Origin: Methylobacterium sp. FF17
GTDB taxonomy: Bacteria; Pseudomonadota; Alphaproteobacteria; Rhizobiales; Beijerinckiaceae
Length of the DNA: 64,000 bases
Direction: 5' to 3'
Assembly (NCBI RefSeq): GCF_025813715.1
Contig: NZ_CP107532.1
Coordinates: forward strand, 558,001-622,000
Below, in pieces: positions 45,547 to 53,555 of this stretch (positions are counted from its first letter, which is position 1; each line of letters opens with the position of its first letter). The translations under genes and the position numbers were made by a program. Below the pieces are notes generated by a model. That model searched no databases, was not told where the DNA came from, and was given only the letters and a program-made list of their open reading frames with translations.

Positions 45547-46542
45547 TCAGGGGGGCGCGGTCCACTGAATGAACACCGAACCGGTGAACTCGAACACCTT
45601 CACCCCGTGCTGGTTCACGGCCGTGTTGTGGTGGGTCGCCAGCCCCCAGCCGGCGCGGGACGCCGATCGGCGCTTGTCGGAGAGGGTGAAGGCGTAGCGC
45701 AGGGTGTCGCCGGCATAGACGGGGGCGAGCCAGCGCATGTCGCGGAACCCCGGCGAAGGCCCGAGTTGCGGCACCGGCCCGGTCCGGGCCGTCAGCGCGA
45801 CGTCCCGCGCCCGGGTGATGTGCAGCCGCTTCATCCAGGCGGCGGCGGTGTGCCAGCCCGAGGCGCAGAGCCCGCCGAAATGCGTCTGGCGGGCCGCCAC
45901 CGGGTCGATGTGGAAGGCCTGCGGATCGTAGGTCCGGGCGAAGGCCACGATCGCCTCAGGCGTGAACAGATGGACGCCGAGATCGCGGGTGGCGCCGAGG
46001 GGCGCATCCCCGAGGAAGTCGAGCCGCTCCGCGTCCGTCCCCTCCACCGGGCTGAACGGTTCGATGGGATTGACGACGCGCGGCGGCAGGGGGGTGGCGC
46101 CCCGGCGGGCGAACATCACCGTGAAGGCCTGGGTCATCACCGTTTCGTCGCGGCCGTTGCGCAGGGTGAGGTCGAACCGCACGAAGCCCCGGTCGGGCTT
46201 GGTGTTCGAGACCCGGCAGCTGTCGACCTTCACGGAGACGCTCAGGGCATCGCCCGGCACAACCGGCCGCAGCCAGCGCAGTTGCAGGATGCCGGGCGAG
46301 CCCATGGAGGTGGCCCCCCGGAAGGCGTGCTTCTGGAGGAGCCGCATACCGAAGCCGGCGGTCTGCCAGCCGGAGCCGATGAGCTGGCCGACGAAGGTCG
46401 CTTCCGCCGCAGCCTCGTCCAGGTGGAAGGGTTGCGGATCGAACTCGCGCGCGAAGGCGACGAGTTCGTTCCGCGTCACGGTGATGGGACCGCCCTCGAT
46501 GACGGCGCCGGGGGTGAAGTCCTCGAAGGCGATGCCGGTCAT
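45547..46542 (-). CDS. Tandem-hotdog MaoC-family dehydratase/hydratase
   Basis: A 331-residue protein with two MaoC hotdog domains. The first has AREFDPQPFHLDEAAA and FVGQLIGSGWQTAGFGMRLL (about 30-65); the second has ARTYDPQAFHIDPVAA and THFGGLCASGWHTAAAWMKRL (about 205-245). Each repeats the D-x4-H hydratase motif, so both sites may be competent. Such two-domain proteins act on enoyl- or hydroxyacyl-CoA; mesaconyl-CoA hydratase of the ethylmalonyl-CoA pathway has this architecture, but many paralogues exist. Its ATG is embedded in a 25-bp tandem repeat shared with the ychF stop. Confidence 0.87.
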   Translation of the reverse strand: MTGIAFEDFTPGAVIEGGPITVTRNELVAFAREFDPQPFHLDEAAAEATFVGQLIGSGWQTAGFGMRLLQKHAFRGATSMGSPGILQLRWLRPVVPGDALSVSVKVDSCRVSNTKPDRGFVRFDLTLRNGRDETVMTQAFTVMFARRGATPLPPRVVNPIEPFSPVEGTDAERLDFLGDAPLGATRDLGVHLFTPEAIVAFARTYDPQAFHIDPVAARQTHFGGLCASGWHTAAAWMKRLHITRARDVALTARTGPVPQLGPSPGFRDMRWLAPVYAGDTLRYAFTLSDKRRSASRAGWGLATHHNTAVNQHGVKVFEFTGSVFIQWTAPP

Positions 46543-46614
46543 GGGGGCCTCAGTCGGCGAAACGCATGGGGGGCACAGTCGGCGAAGCGCGAGGGAGCCT
46601 CAATTGGCGAAGCG
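46540..46614. repeat. Three tandem 25-bp repeats bridging ychF stop and MaoC start
   Basis: Units 46540-46564, 46565-46589 and 46590-46614 (plus-strand order). On the minus strand the first-read unit contains the ychF stop codon, and the last-read unit ends exactly with the MaoC ATG. Copies share the core TCGCCRAYTG. Confidence 0.92.
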
Positions 46615-47697
46615 GAAGTGCAGCACGTCGCCGTCCTGCACCACGTACTCCTTGCCCTCCAGGCGGAACTTGCCGGCCTCCTTGGCGCCCGCCTCACCCT
46701 TCAGGGTGGTGTAGTCGGCGAACGCGATGGTCTCGGCGCGGATGAAACCCTTCTCGAAATCCGTGTGGATCACGCCGGCGGCCGCCGGAGCCCGGGTGCC
46801 CTTCTCGATGGTCCAGGCGCGCGCCTCCTTCGGCCCGACCGTGAAGTAGGTGATGAGGCCGAGAAGCTCGTAGCCGGCCCGGATGACCCGGTTGAGGCCG
46901 GGCTCGGCGAGGCCGACGGCCTCCAGGAAGTCACCCTGGTCGGCGAGCGGCATCACCGCGATCTCGCTCTCGATCTTGGCGGACACGACCACGGCCTTGG
47001 CGCCCTCGGCCTTGGCGCGGGCCATCACGGCCTCGGAATAGGCGTTGCCCTTGTCGGCATCGCCCTCGTCCACGTTGCAGACGTAGAGGACGGGCTTGGC
47101 CGTCATCAGGCCGAGGCTCTGGAACAGCTTCTCCTCGTCGTCCTTGCGCTGCACGAGGCGCGCCGGCTTGCCCTCGCGCAGCAGCGGCAGCGCGCGCTGG
47201 ACGAGATCCAGGGTCTCCTTGGCTTCCTTGTCGGCGCCCTTGGCCTTCTTCTCCAGGGCTATGACGCGCTTCTCCAGGCTGTCGAGATCGGCGAGCATCA
47301 GTTCCGTCTCGATGGTCTCGATGTCGGCGGCCGGGTCGACCTTGCCCTCCACGTGGGTGACGTCGCCGTCGGTGAAGCAGCGCACCACGTGGGCGATGGC
47401 ATCGACCTCGCGGATGTTGGCGAGGAACTGGTTGCCGAGGCCCTCGCCCTTGGAGGCGCCGCGCACGAGGCCGGCGATGTCCACGAAGGTGAGCCGGGTG
47501 GGGATGATCTCCTTCGAGGCGGCGATCCGCGCCAGATCATCGAGGCGCGGATCCGGTACCGCGACCTCGCCGACATTCGGCTCGATGGTGCAGAACGGGT
47601 AATTCGCCGCCTGCGCCGCCGCCGTCTGCGTCAGGGCGTTGAAGAGGGTCGACTTGCCGACGTTCGGCAGGCCGACGATGCCGCATTTGAAGCCCAT
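46600..47697 (-). CDS. ychF: Redox-regulated ATPase YchF
   Basis: A 365-residue TRAFAC-class P-loop protein: GLPNVGKST at 8-16, [20 protein letters not shown] as switch regions, and NVDE replacing the GTP-specificity motif NKxD, which explains ATP preference. A coiled-coil lies between ([22 protein letters not shown]), and the C-terminal TGS domain ends [18 protein letters not shown]. YchF/OLA1 binds ribosomes and is linked to oxidative stress. The pth gene is immediately upstream, the universal pth-ychF pairing. Confidence 0.97.
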   Translation of the reverse strand: MGFKCGIVGLPNVGKSTLFNALTQTAAAQAANYPFCTIEPNVGEVAVPDPRLDDLARIAASKEIIPTRLTFVDIAGLVRGASKGEGLGNQFLANIREVDAIAHVVRCFTDGDVTHVEGKVDPAADIETIETELMLADLDSLEKRVIALEKKAKGADKEAKETLDLVQRALPLLREGKPARLVQRKDDEEKLFQSLGLMTAKPVLYVCNVDEGDADKGNAYSEAVMARAKAEGAKAVVVSAKIESEIAVMPLADQGDFLEAVGLAEPGLNRVIRAGYELLGLITYFTVGPKEARAWTIEKGTRAPAAAGVIHTDFEKGFIRAETIAFADYTTLKGEAGAKEAGKFRLEGKEYVVQDGDVLHFRFAN

Positions 47698-47717
47698 GGG
47701 TCACCTGTCCGTTCGCG

Positions 47718-47734
47718 GGACCGCTCGACGGTCC
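47718..47734. repeat. Short hairpin between pth and ychF
   Basis: GGACCG and CGGTCC pair around CTCGA, flanked by further partial GCGG/CCGC pairing. It lies in the 68-base spacer and may modulate ychF translation; significance is unproven. Confidence 0.35.
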
Positions 47735-47765
47735 GCCCGCGTGAAATCCGATGTCGCCGCCGCGG

Positions 47766-48374
47766 TCAATCGCGGGCGTTGACCTGCTTGACGTCGTCCC
47801 AGCCGCGCCCCGCCATGGCGAGGTGGACCTTGTTCTGGAAGCTCGCATCCTCGCCCGCCGCCAGGATGGGGGCATGATCGGCCACCGCCCGGCAGAGGTC
47901 GTCGACCCAGGCCTCCTCGCCCTTGCCGAAATCGTTCAGCACATAGGCGTGGACCAGGGCCTTGTCGCCCGGATGACCGATGCCGAGGCGCACCCGGCGA
48001 TAATCGTTGCCGCACTGCGCCGTGATCGAGCGCAGGCCGTTATGGCCGGCATTGCCGCCGCCGAGCTTCACCCGGAGCTTGGCGGGCGCGAGATCGAGTT
48101 CATCGTGCAATACGATCACGTCCGACAGCGCGATCTTGTAGAAGCGCTGGGCTTCCTGCACGGCGCGGCCCGACTCGTTCATGAAGGTCTGGGGCTTGAG
48201 CAGGATCGCCCGCTCGGACCCGAGGGCCACCTCGGCGATTTCGCCCTGGAACTTGCGCCGCCACGGCCCGGCACGATGCACGCGGGCGATCTCATCCAGC
48301 GCGAGGAAGCCGATGTTGTGGCGGTTCTTCGCGTAGCGGGGGCCGGGATTGCCGAGGCCGACGATCAGGCGCAT
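47766..48374 (-). CDS. pth: Peptidyl-tRNA hydrolase
   Basis: A 202-residue enzyme. [23 protein letters not shown] holds the catalytic histidine (Asn-His-Asn region), VGLGNPG is the N-terminal signature, and [13 protein letters not shown] [30 protein letters not shown] is the second. It recycles peptidyl-tRNA released from stalled ribosomes. ATG 48374 gives the standard N-terminus with GCAGGAA upstream; ATG 48401 would add nine residues. It is cotranscribed with rplY and ychF, most likely. Confidence 0.96.
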   Translation of the reverse strand: MRLIVGLGNPGPRYAKNRHNIGFLALDEIARVHRAGPWRRKFQGEIAEVALGSERAILLKPQTFMNESGRAVQEAQRFYKIALSDVIVLHDELDLAPAKLRVKLGGGNAGHNGLRSITAQCGNDYRRVRLGIGHPGDKALVHAYVLNDFGKGEEAWVDDLCRAVADHAPILAAGEDASFQNKVHLAMAGRGWDDVKQVNARD

Positions 48375-48435
48375 GGCGCGAATCGGTTCCTGCGATGACA
48401 TGGATCGGGGATGCGCGTGCATCCCCCGAAACGGA

Positions 48436-48463
48436 GATGCCCCGGCCTGAGGGCCGGGGCATC
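48436..48463. repeat. Perfect 12-bp-stem palindrome between rplY and pth
   Basis: GATGCCCCGGCC (48436-48447) and GGCCGGGGCATC (48452-48463) pair perfectly across a 4-base loop. There is no T run on either strand. It occupies the rplY-pth spacer and could attenuate pth or protect the rplY mRNA end. Confidence 0.85.
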
Positions 48464-48500
48464 CACGAGGATCGGGTAAGGCAGGGCTTTCGCCCCCGCC

Positions 48501-49190
48501 TCAATCCTCCTTCTTCTCGTCCTCGGCAGCGGCCTCGGCGGCTTCGGACGCCTCCTCGGCGGCGGACTCGGCGGACTGCGCCTCGGCGATCGCGGCCTCT
48601 TCGGCCTCGACCTCGGCGCCGAGCACGGTCGGCGGCACGATGTTGGCGACCGTGGCGTCGGGCTCACCCGTGAAGGTGGCGCCGGCGGGCAGCTTCACAT
48701 CGGTGATGTGGATCGCGTCGCCGATCTCGCGGCCGGTGAGGTCGATCTCGATGGCGTCCGGGATCGCGTCGGGGGCGACCTCGAGGGCCAGGGTGTGGAG
48801 CACGACGTTGAGCGTGCCGCCCTTCTGCTTGATGCCGGGGGCTGCGTCCTCGTTGGTGAAGTGCACGGGCACCTCGACCGTGATCGACTGGCCGGCGACG
48901 ACGCGCAGGAAGTCGACGTGGATCGGCACGCCGGACACCGGGTCGAGGTGGAAGTCGCGCGGGATCGCACGGGTCTTCTTGCCGCCGGCATTGATCTCGA
49001 ACAGGGTGGTCTTGAAGCCACCGGCGTAGATCAGCGTGCGGATACGGATGAGATCCACGGCGATGGATTGCGGGGCCTGACCGCCTCCGTAGATGACGGC
49101 GGGAACGTGACCCTGGCGACGAACGGCCCGGGCGGCCCCCTTGCCGACCCGGTCGCGTGCCACGGCCTCAAGCGTCTTGACTGCGCTCAT
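48501..49190 (-). CDS. rplY: 50S ribosomal protein L25/general stress protein Ctc
   Basis: A 229-residue two-domain L25. The N-terminal 5S rRNA-binding part has RVGKGAARAVRRQGHVPAVIYGGG, and the C-terminal TL5/CTC beta domain has VPIHVDFLRVV and GGTLNVVLHTLALEVAP. A 30-residue acidic Ala/Glu tail ends the protein. ATG 49190 is preceded by AAAAGGA; the frame is open to 49256 but lacks a start with a good site. It heads the rplY-pth-ychF-MaoC set. Confidence 0.95.
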   Translation of the reverse strand: MSAVKTLEAVARDRVGKGAARAVRRQGHVPAVIYGGGQAPQSIAVDLIRIRTLIYAGGFKTTLFEINAGGKKTRAIPRDFHLDPVSGVPIHVDFLRVVAGQSITVEVPVHFTNEDAAPGIKQKGGTLNVVLHTLALEVAPDAIPDAIEIDLTGREIGDAIHITDVKLPAGATFTGEPDATVANIVPPTVLGAEVEAEEAAIAEAQSAESAAEEASEAAEAAAEDEKKED

Positions 49191-49613
49191 GGCGTGATCC
49201 TTTTGAAGATGAAAATTCCGGGTAAACGCGAAAGGCCGCCCGAAACGGACGGCCATACCCCGATCCCCGAAGCGCCCGTGCCTCCAAGGGTGTCTGGCGG
49301 GCGCTGGCGCTGCCTATACCCGCAAGTTTCGCCAGCGGCAAGGTTTCGCAGGGAGCCGATTTCCCAAGTGCAAGCCCCGCAGCGGTCGGGTCTTCGCCGG
49401 CCCGTCAGCCGACCTTGATCGGCGGCGGACCCGAGCGATCACGAAACGGGCTGACGATCCTGACGGACCGAGGCGGCATTCGCGAGGCTTCGTTACCCGA
49501 TCCGAAACCCTGGGTCCGATGGGGGGCGAGACCCCGCGCGTTCCGGGCCGGCGGCCGACGATTCGTTCACCCTGACATCCTAGGCTTCGACGCTTGTGGA
49601 GCAGGTGGGGCCG
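49191..49613. other. 423-bp divergent spacer between rplY and the protease gene
   Basis: It should carry both promoters. Near 49230-49252 a GGCCG/CGGCC hairpin lies 40-60 bases upstream of rplY. On the minus strand TTTCGCGTTT follows it, so it may be an attenuator or terminator in the rplY leader. I see no coding frame in the rest. Confidence 0.45.
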
Positions 49614-50138
49614 ATGACGCGACCGATCGTGTGGGCGCTGGGGGTGACGGCGGTGGCGGCGATCTGGGGCGTCGGCCTCGTGGAGCGGTTCGAACGCGCG
49701 ACGCCCGTCGCGGCCACCGCCACGGCGCCGGCCGCGCTCCCGCCGGCGGCCGCCGTCGCCGCGCGGCCCAACACCGAAACCCTCTTCGCCGATCGGCAGG
49801 GACACTTCGCCACCGACGTGACGATCGACGGCCGGCGCCTGCGGATGCTGGTGGATACCGGGGCCACCAGCTGCGCCCTGACCTATGAGGATGCCGAGCG
49901 TGCGGGCCTGCGCGTCGGCCCGGCGGATTTCCGCGTGCCCGTGCAGACGGCCAACGGCACGACCTACGCGGCGCGGGTGCGCATCCCGTCGATGCGGGTC
50001 GGCAACATCGTGGTCCAGGGCGTGGACGGCGTGGTGATGCCGCGCGGGCTTCTCTCGACCAGCCTCCTCGGCATGACGTTCCTGAAGCGCCTCAACGAGT
50101 TCAGTATGAACGGCGGCCGCCTCACGCTGCGCGGGTGA
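49614..50138 (+). CDS. Retropepsin-like aspartic protease, membrane-anchored
   Basis: A 174-residue protein: an N-terminal membrane segment (residues 4-24), an Ala/Pro-rich linker, and a single-lobe aspartic protease domain with VDTGATSCAL as the catalytic DTG. VQTANGTTYAARVRIPSMRVGNIVVQGVDGVV and the closing LLGMTFLKRLNEFSM, the FGMxFL flap-partner region, match clan AA members of alphaproteobacteria (SpoIIGA-unrelated TIGR02281-like). It probably dimerises; substrates are unknown. ATG 49614 follows AGGTGGGG. Confidence 0.87.
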   Translation: MTRPIVWALGVTAVAAIWGVGLVERFERATPVAATATAPAALPPAAAVAARPNTETLFADRQGHFATDVTIDGRRLRMLVDTGATSCALTYEDAERAGLRVGPADFRVPVQTANGTTYAARVRIPSMRVGNIVVQGVDGVVMPRGLLSTSLLGMTFLKRLNEFSMNGGRLTLRG

Positions 50139-50145
50139 GGCCGCC

Positions 50146-52899
50146 TCAGGCCCGGTCCGCCCCAACCGCCTTCAATCGATAGAGCGCCTCCAGGGCCTCA
50201 CGCGGGGTCAGGGCGTCCGGGTCGATATCGTCGAGGGCGAGGCGCAGCGCGTCGTCCGGCGCCTCGGCCGGGGCTTCCGGCATCGGCGGGGGGCTGAGGT
50301 TGGCAAAGAGCGGCAGGTCGTCGATGCGCGGCCGCGAGGGGCGGTCCCGCTCCGCCTTCTCCAGGTGCTTCAGGATCGCGCCCGCCCGCGCGATCACCCC
50401 GGCGGGCAGCCCGGCGAGCCGCGCCACCTGGAGGCCGTAGGAGCGTTCGGCGACGCCCGGCACCACCTCGTGCAGGAACACCACCGTCCCCTTGTGCTCG
50501 GCCACCCGCAGCGTCGCGTTGTCGAGGTGCGAGAGACGCTGGCCCAGGGCCGTCAGTTCATGGAAGTGGGTGGCGAACAGGGCGCGGCAGCCGTTCTGCT
50601 CGTGCAGGTGTTCGAGGCAGGCCCAGGCGATGGAGAGCCCGTCGAAGGTGGCGGTGCCGCGCCCGATCTCGTCCAGGATGACGAGGGAGCGGCGGGTGGC
50701 CTGGTTCAGGATCGCGGCGGTCTCGACCATCTCGACCATGAAGGTCGACTGCCCCCGGGCGAGGTCGTCGGCCGCGCCGACGCGGGAGAACAGCCGGTCG
50801 ACCAGCCCGAGGCGGGCCCGCGCGGCCGGCACGAAGGCGCCGATCTGCGCCAGCACGGCGATCAGCGCGTTCTGGCGCAGGAAGGTCGACTTGCCGCCCA
50901 TGTTGGGGCCGGTGATGAGGCGGATGCGGCCGCGCGCCTCGCCGGTGAGGTCGCAGTCGTTGGCGATAAAGGGCTCGCCCGATTGCCGGAGCGCGGCTTC
51001 CACCACGGGGTGGCGCCCGCCCTCCACGACGAAGGCATAGCCCTCCTCCACCACCGGCCGGCGCCAGTCGCGTTCGACGGCGAGTTCCGCGTGCGCGGCG
51101 GCGACGTCCAACCCGGCCAGGGCCTCGGCGACCTCCGCGATGGCGGGCGCCTGGGCCAGGATGCGGGCCGCGAGCGCGTCGAACACGGCGGCCTCCAGGG
51201 CGAGCGCCCGCTCGGAGGCTCCGGAGATCCGGCTCTCCAGCTGCCCCAGCTCGACGCTGGTGAAGCGCATCGCATCGACCATGGTCTGGCGGTGGATGAA
51301 GGTCTCGCGCATCACGCCCTTGAGGCAGGCCTCGCCCACCCCCTGCGGCACCTCGATGTAGTAGCCGAGCATGTTGTTGTGCTTGATCCGCAGGGTGCGG
51401 CAGCCGGTCTCCTCGGCGTAGCGCGCCTGCAGGGCGGCGATGACCTTGCGGGAATCCTGGCCGAGCAGGCGGCTCTCGTCGATGTCCGGCGCGTAGCCCG
51501 CCCGAACGAAGCCGCCGTCCTGGCGCTTCACCGGCAGCTCATCGGCGAGCGCCGCATGGAGTTCGGCCACGAGGTCGGCATCCACCGCCGCCAGACGCGC
51601 GGCGAGGGTCGTCAGGTCTTCCGGCAGGCCGGCGAGTTCGGCGCAGGCTCCCGCCAGGGCCTGTGCAGCGCCAAGCCCGTCGCGCAGGGCCGCGAGGTCG
51701 CGAGGGCCGCCGCGCCCCAGCGCGAGGCGCGAGAGTGCGCGGGCGAGGTCCGGCGCCCGGGCGAGGTCGGCGCGGATGCCCGCCCGCGCCGGGCCGTTCT
51801 CGGCCAGGAACTCCACCGCCGCGTGGCGGCGCCGGATCGCCGAGAGGTCTGTGAGCGGGCCGGCGAGGTGCTCGGCCAGCAGCCGCGCCCCGCTCGCCGA
51901 GACCGTGCGGTCGATGGCGTCGAGCAGGCTGCCCTTGCGCTCGCCGGACAGGGTGCGGGTCAGTTCGAGGTTGGCGCGGGTCGCGGCGTCGATGGCGAGC
52001 GTCGCCCCCGTGGTCTCGCGGGTCGGGGCCGACAGGGTCGGGCGCGCGCCGATCTGCGTGCGCTCGATATAGAGGAGCGCGGCGCCGGCGGCGGCGAGTT
52101 CGGCGCGTCCGAACTGTCCGAAGCCGTCCAGGGTGGACACTCCGAACTGCGTCTTGAGACGGCGCTCGGCGGAGGCCGGCTCGAGTTCGGCCTGGGGGAG
52201 CGGCGTCACCGGCGCGGCGATTCCCCGCCACAGGTTGGCCAGGGCCGGATCGGCGTGGATCGCCTCCGACATCACGATCTCGCGGGGCTCATGCCGGGCG
52301 ATGGCGGAAGCGAGGTCGCCCGCCGGAACCTCGCTCAGTGAGAAGCGGCCGGTGGAGATGTCGAGGGCGGCGAGGCCGTAGACCGAAGACGTCTCGCCCG
52401 CCTTGCGCCGGCCGAGCGCCAGCAGAACGTTGGCGCGGGCGGGGTCGAGGAGGCGGTCCTCCGTGATGGTGCCGGGGGTGACGAGGCGGACGACCGCGCG
52501 CCGAACCACGGATTTCGGCCCGCGCTTCTTCGCCTCCGCCGGATCCTCGGTCTGGGCACAGACCGCGACGCGGTGGCCGAGCGCGATCAGGCGGCTGAGA
52601 TAGTCGTCGGCGCGCTCCACGGGCACACCGCACATGGGGATATCGGCCCCGCCATGCTTGCCGCGCTTGGTCAGGACGATCCCGAGCGCCCGCGAGGCGA
52701 TCTCGGCATCCTCGAAGAACAGTTCGTAGAAATCGCCCATCCGATAGAACAGCAGGCAATCGGTATTGGCGGCCTTGATCTCGATGTACTGCGCCATCAT
52801 CGGCGTGGCGCCGGCCGTGTCGAGGATGGCAGCGCTGGTGGTGTAATCCGACGGTGCGGCTCCGGTCTTCGGGACCGATCGGGCGGGGCGCTGTGACAT
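50146..52899 (-). CDS. mutS: DNA mismatch repair protein MutS
   Basis: A 917-residue MutS1. [30 protein letters not shown] contains the Phe-x-Glu wedge that reads mismatches. The ATPase domain has Walker [32 protein letters not shown], and [21 protein letters not shown] as Walker B and signature. The C-terminus ends with a short dimerisation region ([18 protein letters not shown]). ATG 52899 is chosen; ATG 52932 adds eleven residues. It converges with the protease gene across 7 bases. Confidence 0.97.
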   Translation of the reverse strand: MSQRPARSVPKTGAAPSDYTTSAAILDTAGATPMMAQYIEIKAANTDCLLFYRMGDFYELFFEDAEIASRALGIVLTKRGKHGGADIPMCGVPVERADDYLSRLIALGHRVAVCAQTEDPAEAKKRGPKSVVRRAVVRLVTPGTITEDRLLDPARANVLLALGRRKAGETSSVYGLAALDISTGRFSLSEVPAGDLASAIARHEPREIVMSEAIHADPALANLWRGIAAPVTPLPQAELEPASAERRLKTQFGVSTLDGFGQFGRAELAAAGAALLYIERTQIGARPTLSAPTRETTGATLAIDAATRANLELTRTLSGERKGSLLDAIDRTVSASGARLLAEHLAGPLTDLSAIRRRHAAVEFLAENGPARAGIRADLARAPDLARALSRLALGRGGPRDLAALRDGLGAAQALAGACAELAGLPEDLTTLAARLAAVDADLVAELHAALADELPVKRQDGGFVRAGYAPDIDESRLLGQDSRKVIAALQARYAEETGCRTLRIKHNNMLGYYIEVPQGVGEACLKGVMRETFIHRQTMVDAMRFTSVELGQLESRISGASERALALEAAVFDALAARILAQAPAIAEVAEALAGLDVAAAHAELAVERDWRRPVVEEGYAFVVEGGRHPVVEAALRQSGEPFIANDCDLTGEARGRIRLITGPNMGGKSTFLRQNALIAVLAQIGAFVPAARARLGLVDRLFSRVGAADDLARGQSTFMVEMVETAAILNQATRRSLVILDEIGRGTATFDGLSIAWACLEHLHEQNGCRALFATHFHELTALGQRLSHLDNATLRVAEHKGTVVFLHEVVPGVAERSYGLQVARLAGLPAGVIARAGAILKHLEKAERDRPSRPRIDDLPLFANLSPPPMPEAPAEAPDDALRLALDDIDPDALTPREALEALYRLKAVGADRA

Positions 52900-53007
52900 G
52901 GCGCCAGCATAGCAGAGGGCGCTCCTTCGCATCAGCGCGGCGCAGCCCTTCGCCTGGGGAGAAGGGTGGAGAACCGGGGACCGCCGCCGATTCGCACCGG
53001 AACGGAA

Positions 53008-53040
53008 GAAGGGCCGGCACGCCCCGCGCGCCGACCCTTC
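53008..53040 (-). terminator. Hairpin downstream of the His/Arg-rich exported protein
   Basis: Eleven-base arms pair fully on the minus strand with one G-U (it would be a mismatch on the plus strand), around an 11-base G+C-rich loop. TTCCGTTCC follows. The strand bias fits a weak terminator for the minus-strand gene ending at 53071. Confidence 0.5.
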
Positions 53041-53070
53041 CCTGCCATCCGTCCGGGACGGAAACGCGCC

Positions 53071-53364
53071 TTAGTAGCGCGGACCGCCCGAGGTGTTGCC
53101 CTTCTGCTGCTGGTAGCCGGGCTGCGACGGGTTACGCGAGTTCGGGTCGCTCATCATGCGCGAACGCGGCATGCGGTTCATGCGGCGGTGGTGACGATGA
53201 TGACGCATGCCGCGATGATGGCGGCGGTAGGCGGCCTGATCGAGGGCCGTGTCGCCGGCGACGGTGACGGCGGGCGCCGGCATCACGGGGGCGGCGGAGG
53301 CGGACGTCAGTCCGAAGGCGCCGAGCAACGTGCTGGCGGCCAGAGCGATCGCGAACTTGTTCAT
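53071..53364 (-). CDS. Exported His/Arg/Met-rich small protein
   Basis: A 97-residue protein with a signal peptide (MNKFAIALAASTLLGAFGL, cleavage after SASAA). The mature part has a basic core YRRHHRGMRHHRHHRRMNRM rich in His, Arg and Met, then a disordered SDPNSRNPSQPGYQQQ tail. Histidine clusters can bind Ni, Cu or Zn in the periplasm, but the arginine load could equally bind anionic polymers. ATG 53364 has GGAAG 9 bases upstream. I know no named family. Confidence 0.75.
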   Translation of the reverse strand: MNKFAIALAASTLLGAFGLTSASAAPVMPAPAVTVAGDTALDQAAYRRHHRGMRHHRHHRRMNRMPRSRMMSDPNSRNPSQPGYQQQKGNTSGGPRY

Positions 53365-53555
53365 GAGGTCCATCTTCCGTCCAGCGCCCGTTGCGCCTTG
53401 AGCCAATAAGTCGGACCTCGGGAATGCGTTCCCATGTCGAGCCGCGCAGGCGCGCGTATTTTTCTTCGCGACCGTGGGATTTGGGAAATGTCGTAAACGT
53501 GCGCTGACGCGCGATGGCTTGCGAAGCCGCGCGGATCGCGGCACCACCCGACCCG

